Both the position numbers and the translations under genes were made by a program. From the NCBI GenBank assembly GCA_030680835.1, contig JAUXUD010000057.1, positions 62,001-126,000 of the forward strand: DNA of 64,000 bases, in the 5' to 3' direction. Under the pieces are notes generated by a model. The model ran no database searches, was not told where the DNA came from, and saw only the letters and a list, made by a program, of their open reading frames with translations. The stretch's first letter is position 1; each line of letters starts with the position of its first letter. The DNA comes from Bacteroidota bacterium. Lineage in GTDB: Bacteria; Bacteroidota; Bacteroidia; UKL13-3. Shown one piece after another: positions 34,101-42,544 of this stretch.

Positions 34101-34156
34101 TCTTATTTTAAGATTTTAATGGAATATTACTTATCGTTTATTTTGTTTGTTCTTCT

Positions 34157-34217
34157 TTGTTTCTTGGTTTTTTTGTAGCAATTGGTAAGTTAAAGGGCTA
34201 CAAAGAAACAAAGAAAC
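34157..34217. repeat. Inverted repeat, CTACAAAGAAACAAAG family, copy 1
   Basis: Right arm GCTACAAAGAAACAAAG at 34197-34213, with an imperfect left arm (TTTGTTTCTTGGTTTTTTTGTAGC) ending at 34179. The same arms occur at 42340-42389. Confidence 0.75.
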
Positions 34218-34289
34218 TAAGAAAATTAAAGTTAATTTATGTAATTGAATGGATTGGTGGATATTGACTGAAAAGGAATAACATACCAA

Positions 34290-34580
34290 TCACTTAACCA
34301 AAACATCGTCTATAAAATCGCAGTTGAGTTCTTTGTTAACCAAATCAATAATGGTTTTGCGCTGATACTGAAGCTCGTTTCTCATGGCAGGCGAGCCAAT
34401 ATGTATAATCAGTTGTCCTTTGAATACATGAATTTTTTCGGTGTTTTTGGCAATCAGGTCACCCACAATTTTCGACCAGCTTTCAATCAATTGGGCTTCT
34501 AACAGCTTAGGTTTTAGTTTGTTCTGATCAACAAATTTGTTAATCATATCCTTCATACTTAACTCGTTGTCTATACGCAT
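34290..34580 (-). CDS. DUF721/DciA-like protein
   Basis: 96 residues. The DUF721 pattern is visible: LLEAQLIESWSKIVGDLIAKNTEKIHVFKGQLIIHIGSPAMRNELQYQRKTIIDLVNKEL. It includes the conserved Trp, the Gly-x-x-Ile and the final helix. In many bacteria DciA recruits or regulates the replicative helicase DnaB. This is a short single-domain form, as is usual in Bacteroidota. The start is clear, and the gene is transcribed alone. Confidence 0.85.
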   Translation of the reverse strand: MRIDNELSMKDMINKFVDQNKLKPKLLEAQLIESWSKIVGDLIAKNTEKIHVFKGQLIIHIGSPAMRNELQYQRKTIIDLVNKELNCDFIDDVLVK

Positions 34581-34709
34581 TTATTAGAGAGTTTGAATGC
34601 CCAAATATCAGTAATTTTGTGGTCTTATTATTGATTTTGGAAAATATTGTTATGAACAAGTGGCTATAAATCAAAACAATTGAGTATCTTGCAAGCCACA
34701 ATCTTAAAT

Positions 34710-35786
34710 ATGGCTATAATAAAATTTGATAACAGCAACGCTCAGTTTTTTAATACTTTACGGCAACGGGTTGATGAATATTTCGTTACAAAAAACATCA
34801 AAACAACAGGTAATTTCAGACTTTTTTTAAAGACCGGTATTTTAATCAGCATTTTGGCTGTTTGCTATACCATTTTGGTGTTTTTCACTCCGGAGTCGGG
34901 TTGGTTAAGTTTGGGTATTTGTGCCATAATGGGTTTTGATATGGCTGCCATTGGCTTTAATGTAATGCATGATGGCGCACACGGAAGTTATTCGAGCAAA
35001 AAATGGGTAAATGAAATGATGAGTTACTCCTTAAATATTATGGGTGGAAGCAGTTATATGTGGAAGCAAAAACACAATATCAACCACCACTCCTATACCA
35101 ATATTGAAGGCATGGATGATGATATCGACATCAAACCCTGGATTCGTGTTCACGAAAATCAACCCCGTCACTGGTTTCATCGTTTCCAGCATGTTTACGG
35201 CATGTTGTTATATGGCATGACGTATTTATTCTGGATATTCATGAATGATTTTACCAAATACTTTGGCGGAAAAATTTCGCAGCATACTACCATGCGTAAA
35301 ATGATACTCAGCGAACACATTATTTTTTGGATTACCAAAATCGGGTACGTGGGTTTGTTTTTAATTCTCCCTTTCTTTTTTGCAGGAGTAATTAATACTT
35401 TAATTGGTTATGCCGTTACGGTTTTTGTATGCGGACTGGTAATCGCGGTTGTATTTCAACTGGCGCATGTTGTTGAAGATGCTCCTTTTATTGATACCCA
35501 TGGAGAGAGTACAAAAATTGAAACCGAATGGGCCATACATCAGTTAAATACTACATTTAATTTTGCCACCGGCAGTAAAATTGTAGGCTGGTTGCTGGGC
35601 GGATTAAATTTTCAGGTTGAACACCATTTATTTCCACGCATCAGTCATGTACATTACCCGCAGTTAAATAAAATTCTGATGCAAACCTGCAAAGATTTTG
35701 GGGTAGCATATAATGAATTTCCAACGGTTATTTCTGCATTGCGTTCACACCTGATGCACTTGAAACAGATTGGAATGACAGCATAG
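34710..35786 (+). CDS. Membrane fatty acid desaturase
   Basis: 358 residues from the ATG at 34710 (MAIIKFDNSNAQFF); the upstream extension is spurious. The three histidine boxes of acyl-lipid or linoleoyl-CoA-type desaturases are present: HDGAH at 87-91, HNINHH at 122-127 and QVEHH near 305. These bind the di-iron centre. At least four membrane helices surround them. There is no N-terminal cytochrome b5 domain, so an external electron donor is needed. It introduces a double bond into membrane fatty acids; the position is not predictable. Confidence 0.9.
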   Translation: MAIIKFDNSNAQFFNTLRQRVDEYFVTKNIKTTGNFRLFLKTGILISILAVCYTILVFFTPESGWLSLGICAIMGFDMAAIGFNVMHDGAHGSYSSKKWVNEMMSYSLNIMGGSSYMWKQKHNINHHSYTNIEGMDDDIDIKPWIRVHENQPRHWFHRFQHVYGMLLYGMTYLFWIFMNDFTKYFGGKISQHTTMRKMILSEHIIFWITKIGYVGLFLILPFFFAGVINTLIGYAVTVFVCGLVIAVVFQLAHVVEDAPFIDTHGESTKIETEWAIHQLNTTFNFATGSKIVGWLLGGLNFQVEHHLFPRISHVHYPQLNKILMQTCKDFGVAYNEFPTVISALRSHLMHLKQIGMTA

Positions 35787-35889
35787 GTATGAGGTATGAG
35801 GTATGAGGTATGAGGTATGAGTAAAAGATTCATTACATAATTAAACATTCACTTTCTCACTCATATCTAATAACTCATACCTAATACCT
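35785..35889. repeat. Inverted heptad arrays AGGTATG / CATACCT
   Basis: Left arm: five perfect AGGTATG units, 35785-35819, the first overlapping the desaturase stop. Right arm: CATATCT, AATAACT, CATACCT, AATACCT at 35862-35889, ending 2 bp before the deacetylase stop. The two arms are approximate reverse complements around an A/T-rich spacer of 42 bases, between convergent genes. Confidence 0.9.
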
Positions 35890-35891
35890 TC

Positions 35892-36926
35892 TTAACTCAG
35901 TTTTCGTTGTACTATAGATCTTCCTCGTATTTTATTAATGGTTTGAAATACCAGCAAAGCCTTTAAATAAGTTTGCATATCGCTTAAATTATTATCGCCG
36001 TCAAAGCGATGTACCATATTCGGTACCATGTCTTTTTTGAGTTTTTGTGAGCCAAAAAGCAATTCAAAAGGTGCTGTTTTCTTTAGTTCATTAAAAAAAC
36101 GCATGGGTGTTTTGATATCGGTAAACGGAAATGAAAACGTACGGTGGGTTTCATTAAAATGTTCCTTCAGGTACTGCATGGCCGATTCGGTTTGATGTAC
36201 CTGTTCATCCGTATCAATATTCCAGTATTCGGGGTGCCACTCGCTATGGCTGCCCAGTATAAATCCTTTGTTTTTTAAGTCCTGAACCTGTGTGGTGTTC
36301 ATGTAAGGTTTATGCTGCTTTAAATAGGCTTCAAACGAGTACTCAATCGCATGCGCAATGATATCATATACCTGTCTGTTTTTATAGTTGATACTTTTTA
36401 TTCCTTTATAATAATCCGGCTGTATTATATTATTTTCAATTAATATTTCCTGAACCTTTTTTATAAGGCTTTCGCTGTTTTGTAATTTAATATATTCCAA
36501 TAATATACTGGCCTTATACCGGTGCAATAATGCCTTATTATCAATCACAGCGGTATTCAGATAAAAGATGGCCGGAATGCCTTTGCGCAACATGATTTCC
36601 GGGGCATTTTCATAGGTTTGTCTCAGGCCATCATCAAATGTAATGATGAAACTTTTAGGTGGAACCGGCTTATTCTCACGGTAACAGGCTAACAAGTCAT
36701 CATAGCTTATGGGCTTTAAATTCTTTAACAACAAATCCATATCCTGTTCAAATTGTCTGCTGTTTTTTGAACCATACGGCAAAATATGTTCGAGGTGAAT
36801 TAAGCGTTCTTCGGTTATTGCATGATAAATGGGAACAAACAAACTGTGTTGTTTATTTAAAGCGGCTAATGGAGTGAAAGGAAGCCAGGAACAGGCTTTA
36901 AAAAAATATTGTTTTTTACTGGGCAT
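35892..36926 (-). CDS. Polysaccharide deacetylase family protein
   Basis: 344 residues from the ATG at 36924-36926 (MPSKKQYFFKACSWL), which overlaps the upstream glycosyltransferase by 11 bp. The NodB-homology motif SFIITFDDGLRQTYENAP around 105-122 supplies the catalytic and metal aspartates. The His pair occurs as LGSHSEWHPEYW around 235-246. It probably deacetylates a surface or cell-wall sugar polymer. Overlap with the GT2 gene suggests the two act on the same glycan. Confidence 0.85.
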   Translation of the reverse strand: MPSKKQYFFKACSWLPFTPLAALNKQHSLFVPIYHAITEERLIHLEHILPYGSKNSRQFEQDMDLLLKNLKPISYDDLLACYRENKPVPPKSFIITFDDGLRQTYENAPEIMLRKGIPAIFYLNTAVIDNKALLHRYKASILLEYIKLQNSESLIKKVQEILIENNIIQPDYYKGIKSINYKNRQVYDIIAHAIEYSFEAYLKQHKPYMNTTQVQDLKNKGFILGSHSEWHPEYWNIDTDEQVHQTESAMQYLKEHFNETHRTFSFPFTDIKTPMRFFNELKKTAPFELLFGSQKLKKDMVPNMVHRFDGDNNLSDMQTYLKALLVFQTINKIRGRSIVQRKLS

Positions 36927-38115
36927 TGGGTTTAATATTTTCCATAACCTCCTCAATACTGATCACATGAGAATGGGAAGTATGGGTATGCTTTTTTGCT
37001 TTACGCACTTTCATCATAGCCAGCATTTGTAAAACCACAAAACGCGGAATTTTAGGCAGTACCTGTACCACGCGCTTGTCGTTTGCATAAGTTAAAATAA
37101 TTAAAACAAAGGAAACAAAAAATGCGGCAATAGAACCGAGCATGATGTATGCAAGCAGCGGGTCTAATAATAAATCAAGCACAATAAACGCAGCAGCAGC
37201 AGGGAATAGCACCACCAAGGGTGGCCGCATATGGTTAATGCCATAATATATTTTATCAAAACTTAAAGAAGTAATGCCTTTTAAAACCACACCTACTCCC
37301 AGTTTGGCATACCTGAAATAGCCATACAGCCATTTTGATCTTTGTTGGATCAGCCCGTCTCCGGTGGATGTTTTTTCATCAAAAACAATGGCCTGCGATT
37401 CGTAGCCGATTCTGTCGACAAGCAGTATAGCAGTTGCCTGCAATTTTTTATCGAAGCCTGATAAGTAAACATCGAATTTAACCTGTTTAAAAACCTCCAG
37501 ATCAATTACAAAACCCAGGCCCCAGATTCCGGATGAGAGTCCGAGTTTGCTTCTGCTGAATTTGTCGATAAAGGTATAATACGTTTCATTGGCAGCATCC
37601 ATGCAAGCGGCATCGGTATTGAGGTTTTTAGGCGCAATGCGGCCCTGAACCATTTTATAACCTTTGTTAAAATAACGGTTCATCAGGTTAAAATATTCGG
37701 GGTGAACCAGATTGTCAGCATCAAATACCGCAATGGCATCGTGCGTTCTTATAAAATTATCGATGGCCAGTTTAATGGATTTGGTTTTCGCATTTAAATC
37801 ATGTTTCGGTTTTAGTATCGTAACATTGGGCGCATTTAAATATGACAGGTCTTCACGAACTTTATCGGCAACTACATAAATATGAATGTTCTTATAAACC
37901 TGTTTTTGCAGAGAATCAACCAGGGGTCCGATAAAAATAGGTTGCTGGTGCGCACACACAATAGCTGCAAAATCATAGTTTTTTGCAATCACAACCGGCT
38001 TTGATTTACCCGGGAATAATAAACGCTTCAGGGTTACCAGAATATAGGCAACAAAAGGCACCAGCAGGTAGAAAATAATGAGGCCCTGGCCAATAACAAG
38101 TAAGACTCTGATCAT
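36916..38115 (-). CDS. Family 2 glycosyltransferase, membrane-bound
   Basis: 399 residues. One N-terminal helix (VLLVIGQGLIIFYLLVPFVAYILV) is followed by the GT-A domain with IVCAHQQP, the nucleotide-metal motif AVFDADNLVHPEY near 140 and the acceptor motif QQRSKWLYGYFRY near 263. Two or three C-terminal helices then occur. The order is that of cellulose- or chitin-synthase-like processive enzymes, although the (Q/R)xxRW motif is QQRSKW. Paired with a polysaccharide deacetylase, it suggests synthesis of an extracellular, partly deacetylated polysaccharide. This is inference. Confidence 0.85.
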   Translation of the reverse strand: MIRVLLVIGQGLIIFYLLVPFVAYILVTLKRLLFPGKSKPVVIAKNYDFAAIVCAHQQPIFIGPLVDSLQKQVYKNIHIYVVADKVREDLSYLNAPNVTILKPKHDLNAKTKSIKLAIDNFIRTHDAIAVFDADNLVHPEYFNLMNRYFNKGYKMVQGRIAPKNLNTDAACMDAANETYYTFIDKFSRSKLGLSSGIWGLGFVIDLEVFKQVKFDVYLSGFDKKLQATAILLVDRIGYESQAIVFDEKTSTGDGLIQQRSKWLYGYFRYAKLGVGVVLKGITSLSFDKIYYGINHMRPPLVVLFPAAAAFIVLDLLLDPLLAYIMLGSIAAFFVSFVLIILTYANDKRVVQVLPKIPRFVVLQMLAMMKVRKAKKHTHTSHSHVISIEEVMENIKPNAQ

Positions 38116-38184
38116 AAACCGTATTTATGTTACGAACATAACAAAAAAATAATTTGTTTTATCCTTATTTTTGACCCCTTACAC

Positions 38185-39963
38185 ATGTTGAAACCGAACT
38201 CAATTAAAATAGGCAATGCTTTTAACTGGAATTTATTTGGTAAAATATTTTCTCTGGCTTTACCCTTTAAAAAACAATTTTACCTGGCCGTATTTTTAAC
38301 GCTGGGCATGTCATTTTTGGGGCCTTACCGCCCATATCTCATACAATATGCCCTTGATCATTATGTTGCTTCGGGCGATGCAAAGGGTTTAATGTGGATG
38401 AGCTTGCTCATTTTCGGACTTTTGTTATTGCATTCTGTAATGCAGTTGGGAAGCACCATACTGGCCAATTTTTTGGGTCAGAATATTATTAAAGACTTAC
38501 GCAATAAAGTATACAGGCATATCATTGGCCTGCAATTGCGGTTTTTTGATAAAACACCGGTAGGCACGCTGGTAACCCGGAGTATCAGTGATATTGAAAC
38601 CATCAGTGAAGTTTTTAGTGAGGGGATGATAAATATTGTGGGAGATATTTTTCAAATCGTTTTTATTCTGATTTTAATGTTTGCAACCGATGTTAAATTA
38701 TCGCTGGTAAGTTTATCGGTTATACCTATCTTGTTTTATAGTGGTTACCTGTTTAAGGAAAAAGTAAAAGAAAGTTTTGAAGATGTAAGAAACCAGGTTG
38801 CCCGGCTCAATACATTCGTACAGGAACATATTACCGGAATGCATATTGTGCAGCTTTTTAACCGGGAGCAACGCGAACTGGAATCGTTTAAAGCAATCAA
38901 TAAAGTGCACAGAGACGCGAATATCAAATCGGTATTTTATTATTCGGTATTCTTTCCGGTGGTGGAAGTTTTATCAGCCATTTCTATTGGATTAATTGTG
39001 TGGTATGGTTCAAAAGGAGCCCTCGAAAATCATATTTCCATTGGAACCCTGATTGCTTTTATTATGTATATCAACTTATTTTTCAGACCCATCAGGCAAC
39101 TGGCCGACCGATTTAACAACCTGCAAATGGGAATGGTTTCGAGTGATCGGATTTTTAAACTCCTGGATCAGAAAGAAAATATTGAACACAGCGGTATACT
39201 CACACTGCAAAGACCTTTGGGCAATATTGAATTTAAAAATATCTGGTTTGGTTACCAACCCCATGAACCCGTTTTAAAAAATATAAACTTCAGGGTGAAC
39301 CAGGGGCAAACCATAGCAATTGTAGGCGCAACCGGGGCAGGCAAATCGAGCATTATCAATTTGCTGGGGAGATTTTACGAAATTGACAAGGGAGAAATTT
39401 TAATTGATGGCCGGAATATTTATGATTACACCAATCAAAGTTTACGCAAATACATCAGTGTGGTATTGCAGGATGTATTTTTATTCAGCGGAAGTATTAT
39501 GGACAATATTAAGCTGTACAATCAAAATATTGATGAAGAAAAAATAATTGCCACAGCAAAACTTTTAGGTGCCCATGAGTTTATAGAACAATTGCCCAAT
39601 GGCTATCATCAGCAGGTGCACGAACGGGGTGCAAGCTTATCAGTAGGGCAACGCCAGCTTATTTCTTTTGTGCGTGCCATGGTAACCAATCCGGCCATTC
39701 TGGTTTTGGATGAAGCCACTTCATCAATTGATCATGAAACCGAAGAAATTATTCAGAAGGCTATTGAAAAAATGCGTAAGGGCCGAAGCAGTATTGTTAT
39801 TGCACATCGTTTAAGTACCGTTATTGATGCCGATGAAATTATTGTTTTAGATAAGGGAATTATTGTTGAAAAAGGAAACCACTTTGAGCTGCTTCAAACA
39901 GAGGGTTATTATAAAAGATTGTATGAACACCAGTTTGCAGTAAGTGGCGGGGGACAAACCTGA
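38185..39963 (+). CDS. ABC exporter, fused permease and ATPase (MsbA-like)
   Basis: 592 residues. The N-terminal six-helix transmembrane domain (about 25-310) ends before an ATPase domain with Walker A GATGAGKSS at 381-389, signature LSVGQRQL near 485 and Walker B ILVLDEATSSID near 508. The fused half-transporter works as a homodimer; lipid, peptide or drug export are all possible. It is divergent from the GT2/deacetylase pair, which hints at a link to surface glycan or lipid export but does not prove it. Confidence 0.92.
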   Translation: MLKPNSIKIGNAFNWNLFGKIFSLALPFKKQFYLAVFLTLGMSFLGPYRPYLIQYALDHYVASGDAKGLMWMSLLIFGLLLLHSVMQLGSTILANFLGQNIIKDLRNKVYRHIIGLQLRFFDKTPVGTLVTRSISDIETISEVFSEGMINIVGDIFQIVFILILMFATDVKLSLVSLSVIPILFYSGYLFKEKVKESFEDVRNQVARLNTFVQEHITGMHIVQLFNREQRELESFKAINKVHRDANIKSVFYYSVFFPVVEVLSAISIGLIVWYGSKGALENHISIGTLIAFIMYINLFFRPIRQLADRFNNLQMGMVSSDRIFKLLDQKENIEHSGILTLQRPLGNIEFKNIWFGYQPHEPVLKNINFRVNQGQTIAIVGATGAGKSSIINLLGRFYEIDKGEILIDGRNIYDYTNQSLRKYISVVLQDVFLFSGSIMDNIKLYNQNIDEEKIIATAKLLGAHEFIEQLPNGYHQQVHERGASLSVGQRQLISFVRAMVTNPAILVLDEATSSIDHETEEIIQKAIEKMRKGRSSIVIAHRLSTVIDADEIIVLDKGIIVEKGNHFELLQTEGYYKRLYEHQFAVSGGGQT

Positions 39964-40131
39964 AATATATCATAAATTCCCATTTGAATGTTATTGGGTA
40001 AATTCATACATTTGAAAAGGACTTCCGGTTTTATTTTGCTGGTTAATCTATAGAAATTGTTAAGCGGCTTACAGAACGGGCAATCCGGATTCGTTTTTTG
40101 AAACAATTTATCCAATCTTAATTTTATCTAT

Positions 40132-42264
40132 ATGAAAATTTATGATGAAAAACACATTAAAAACGTAGTGCTGATTGGCGCCACGAAAAGCGGCAAAACC
40201 ACTTTTGCCGAAACCATGCTATTTGAGGCCGGAATTACTAACCGGCGCGGAACTGTAGAAGAAAAAAACACCATTTCCGATTACCATGAAATTGAACATG
40301 AAAGAGGCAGTTCCGTTTATGCCACTACCCTACACACCGAGTGGCGCGATTACAAAATAAATATTATTGATACCCCCGGACTTGACGATTTTATCGGGGA
40401 AGTAGTTTCTGCAGTTCGGGTATGCGATACCGCCCTGGTATTACTGAATGCACAAAACGGACTGGAAGTAGGCACCGAATTGCTTTGGGATTATGTAAAC
40501 AAGTTTAATAAACCTACCATTATAGCCATTAACCAGCTCGACCGGGATCGGGCGGATTTTAACCATACCCTGGAACAATCGAAAAAGTTTTTTGGCAATG
40601 CCGTTACCGTTATGCAATATCCATTAAATGTGGGTTTAAGTTTTAACTGTATTGTGGATGTATTGAATATGGTGATGTATAGTTTTCCCGAAACCGGTGG
40701 TAAACCCAAAAAGTTACCCATACCGGAGGATGAAATGGAAAGGGCCGAAAAACTACACAATGATCTGGTAGAAAAAGCAGCTGAAAATGATGAAGAACTC
40801 ATGGAGCTTTATTTTCAGAAAGGCAATCTGGATGAAGATGAACTCAGAAAAGGGCTGAAAATAGGCATGATGAAACATCAGATTTTTCCTGTTTTTTGTG
40901 TATGTGCGCGAAAAAATATGGGTGTTGGCAGAATCATGGGTTTCATTGATAATGTTGCCCCTTCGGCCATTGAAATGCCTCCTGAAGTAACTGAACAAGG
41001 GAGCCCTGTTCCCTGTGATCCGGCTAAACCCACCCGCTTGTTTGTTTTTAAAACTCTGGTTGAACCGCATCTGGGACGGCTTTCATTTTTTAAGGTATTA
41101 TCCGGTGAAGTTGCAACCGGTATGGAACTGCAAAACGAAACCACTTCGGTTACTGAGCGTATTGGACAGTTATTTATTGCAGATGGCAAAAACAGAAATC
41201 CGATTGAACGTTTGAAAGCCGGAGATATTGGTTGTACGTTAAAACTTAAAAACACAAATGTAAATCATACCCTGAACGGTAAAGGAGCCAAAGACAATAT
41301 TGCGCCCATACAATTTCCTGAACCTAAAATACGGGTTGCCATACTTACCAAAAACAAACAGGATGATGATAAACTGGGAGAGGTTTTAAGTGAGATGCAT
41401 CAGGAAGATCCTACGGTAATTATTGAATACAACCGAGAAGCCAAACAAATCATTTTGCATGTAATGGGTGAATTGCATCTTTCGGTAACTAAATGGATAT
41501 TGGAACATATTTACAAAATTCCGGTTGAGTTTACCAAGGCAAAAATTCCATACCGTGAAACCATTCAGAAACCTTCAATGGCATCCTATAAACATAAAAA
41601 ACAATCGGGCGGTGCCGGACAGTTTGGTGAGGTTTATATGAAGATTGAGCCTTATTTTGAAGGCATGCCGCAGTTAACCGAATTTCAGGTGCGGGATACC
41701 GAAGTAACCGAATTGCCCTGGGGCGGTAAACTGGTTTTTAACAATTGTATTGTTGGGGGTGTAATTGATGCCCGCTTTATTCCTTCTATTCTCAAGGGAA
41801 TTATGGAACGTATGAATGAAGGACCATTAACCGGCTCCTATGTACGCGATGTAAGAGTGAGTGTTTATGATGGCAAAATGCATGCGGTTGACAGCAATGA
41901 TATTTCATTTAAAATTGCCGGAATGATGGCGTTCCGGGATGCTTTTCATCAGGCTGAGCCCTTATTGCTTGAACCCATACACAATGTAGAAGTTGCAGTG
42001 CCCGATACCATGATGGGTGATGTAATGACTGAATTGCAGGGATGCAGAAGCATGATTATGAATATGGAAGTTGACAACGGCTACCAGGTCATTAAAGCAC
42101 GTACCCCAATGGCCGAGCTTGATAAATTCTTTCACTCATTAAGAAGTGTCAGTCAGGGCCGGGCTAAAGTACGCAGCCATTTTGCCGATTATGCTCCGGT
42201 ACCTTTCGAAATGCAAAAACAATTGGTTGACGAATACCGCAAAACCGAAATGGCGGAGAAGTAG
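40132..42264 (+). CDS. Elongation factor G-like GTPase paralogue
   Basis: 710 residues with the full EF-G domain set: G domain (1-280), domain II, domain III, a domain IV with AGQFGEVYMKIEPY, and a C-terminal domain V. The GTPase motifs are unusual. The P-loop GATKSGKT (16-23) is acceptable, but switch I reads ERGSS in place of RGIT, G3 is DTPGLDDF with Leu84 where EF-G has the catalytic His, and G4 is NQLD rather than NK(M/L)D. This fits the EF-G-like (FusA2/EF-G2) group rather than canonical EF-G. A role in translation under special conditions or ribosome maintenance is possible. Confidence 0.88.
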   Translation: MKIYDEKHIKNVVLIGATKSGKTTFAETMLFEAGITNRRGTVEEKNTISDYHEIEHERGSSVYATTLHTEWRDYKINIIDTPGLDDFIGEVVSAVRVCDTALVLLNAQNGLEVGTELLWDYVNKFNKPTIIAINQLDRDRADFNHTLEQSKKFFGNAVTVMQYPLNVGLSFNCIVDVLNMVMYSFPETGGKPKKLPIPEDEMERAEKLHNDLVEKAAENDEELMELYFQKGNLDEDELRKGLKIGMMKHQIFPVFCVCARKNMGVGRIMGFIDNVAPSAIEMPPEVTEQGSPVPCDPAKPTRLFVFKTLVEPHLGRLSFFKVLSGEVATGMELQNETTSVTERIGQLFIADGKNRNPIERLKAGDIGCTLKLKNTNVNHTLNGKGAKDNIAPIQFPEPKIRVAILTKNKQDDDKLGEVLSEMHQEDPTVIIEYNREAKQIILHVMGELHLSVTKWILEHIYKIPVEFTKAKIPYRETIQKPSMASYKHKKQSGGAGQFGEVYMKIEPYFEGMPQLTEFQVRDTEVTELPWGGKLVFNNCIVGGVIDARFIPSILKGIMERMNEGPLTGSYVRDVRVSVYDGKMHAVDSNDISFKIAGMMAFRDAFHQAEPLLLEPIHNVEVAVPDTMMGDVMTELQGCRSMIMNMEVDNGYQVIKARTPMAELDKFFHSLRSVSQGRAKVRSHFADYAPVPFEMQKQLVDEYRKTEMAEK

Positions 42265-42272
42265 TTAATAAG

Positions 42273-42297
42273 GCCCTTCGACAAGCTCAGGGTGACA
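42273..42297. repeat. Dispersed palindromic repeat (CCTTCGACAAGCTCAGG)
   Basis: GCCCTTCGACAAGCTCAGGG lies 9 bp after the EF-G-like stop, followed by TGACA. It has partly palindromic arms (CCCT/AGGG) and is a kind of repeat widely scattered in Bacteroidota genomes. Confidence 0.6.
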
Positions 42298-42339
42298 TTA
42301 AATATAAATTGCTAGCCGTTTGGCTTTTTAAATTTGTTC

Positions 42340-42389
42340 CTTTGTTTCTTTGTAGCAATATGAATTTTAATGGCTACAAAGAAACAAAG
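42340..42389. repeat. Inverted repeat, CTACAAAGAAACAAAG family, copy 2
   Basis: Perfect 17-bp arms CTTTGTTTCTTTGTAGC (42340-42356) and GCTACAAAGAAACAAAG (42373-42389) separated by 16 bases. A related copy occurs at 34157-34217. It lies in the convergent gap after the EF-G-like gene. Confidence 0.88.
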
Positions 42390-42430
42390 AAACGAATAGG
42401 ATCTCTATATAATTTTAAATACATTGTACC

Positions 42431-42535
42431 TCGTAATTCGTAATTCGTCACTCGTAATTCGTCACTCGTAATTCGTCACTCGTAATTCGTCACTTGTAAT
42501 TCGTCACTTGTAATTCGTCACTCGTAATTCGTATT
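42431..42535. repeat. Heptad array TCGTAAT/TCGTCAC, 15 copies
   Basis: Fifteen 7-bp units. From 42438 the two forms TCGTAAT and TCGTCAC alternate strictly, so the array also has a 14-bp period; two units begin TTG instead of TCG. It sits between the EF-G-like gene and the convergent Fn3 gene. It is not a CRISPR because there are no unique spacers. Confidence 0.95.
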
Positions 42536-42544
42536 TCCTTCCTC

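Noticed and set aside
33322-34119. 265-codon frame on the plus strand opposite ftcD
   Set aside because: It is a mirror of the strongly conserved ftcD coding strand, with no recognisable domain and a composition typical of an antisense shadow.
42431-42535. CRISPR array
   Set aside because: The units are contiguous 7/14-mers with no unique spacers and there are no cas genes.
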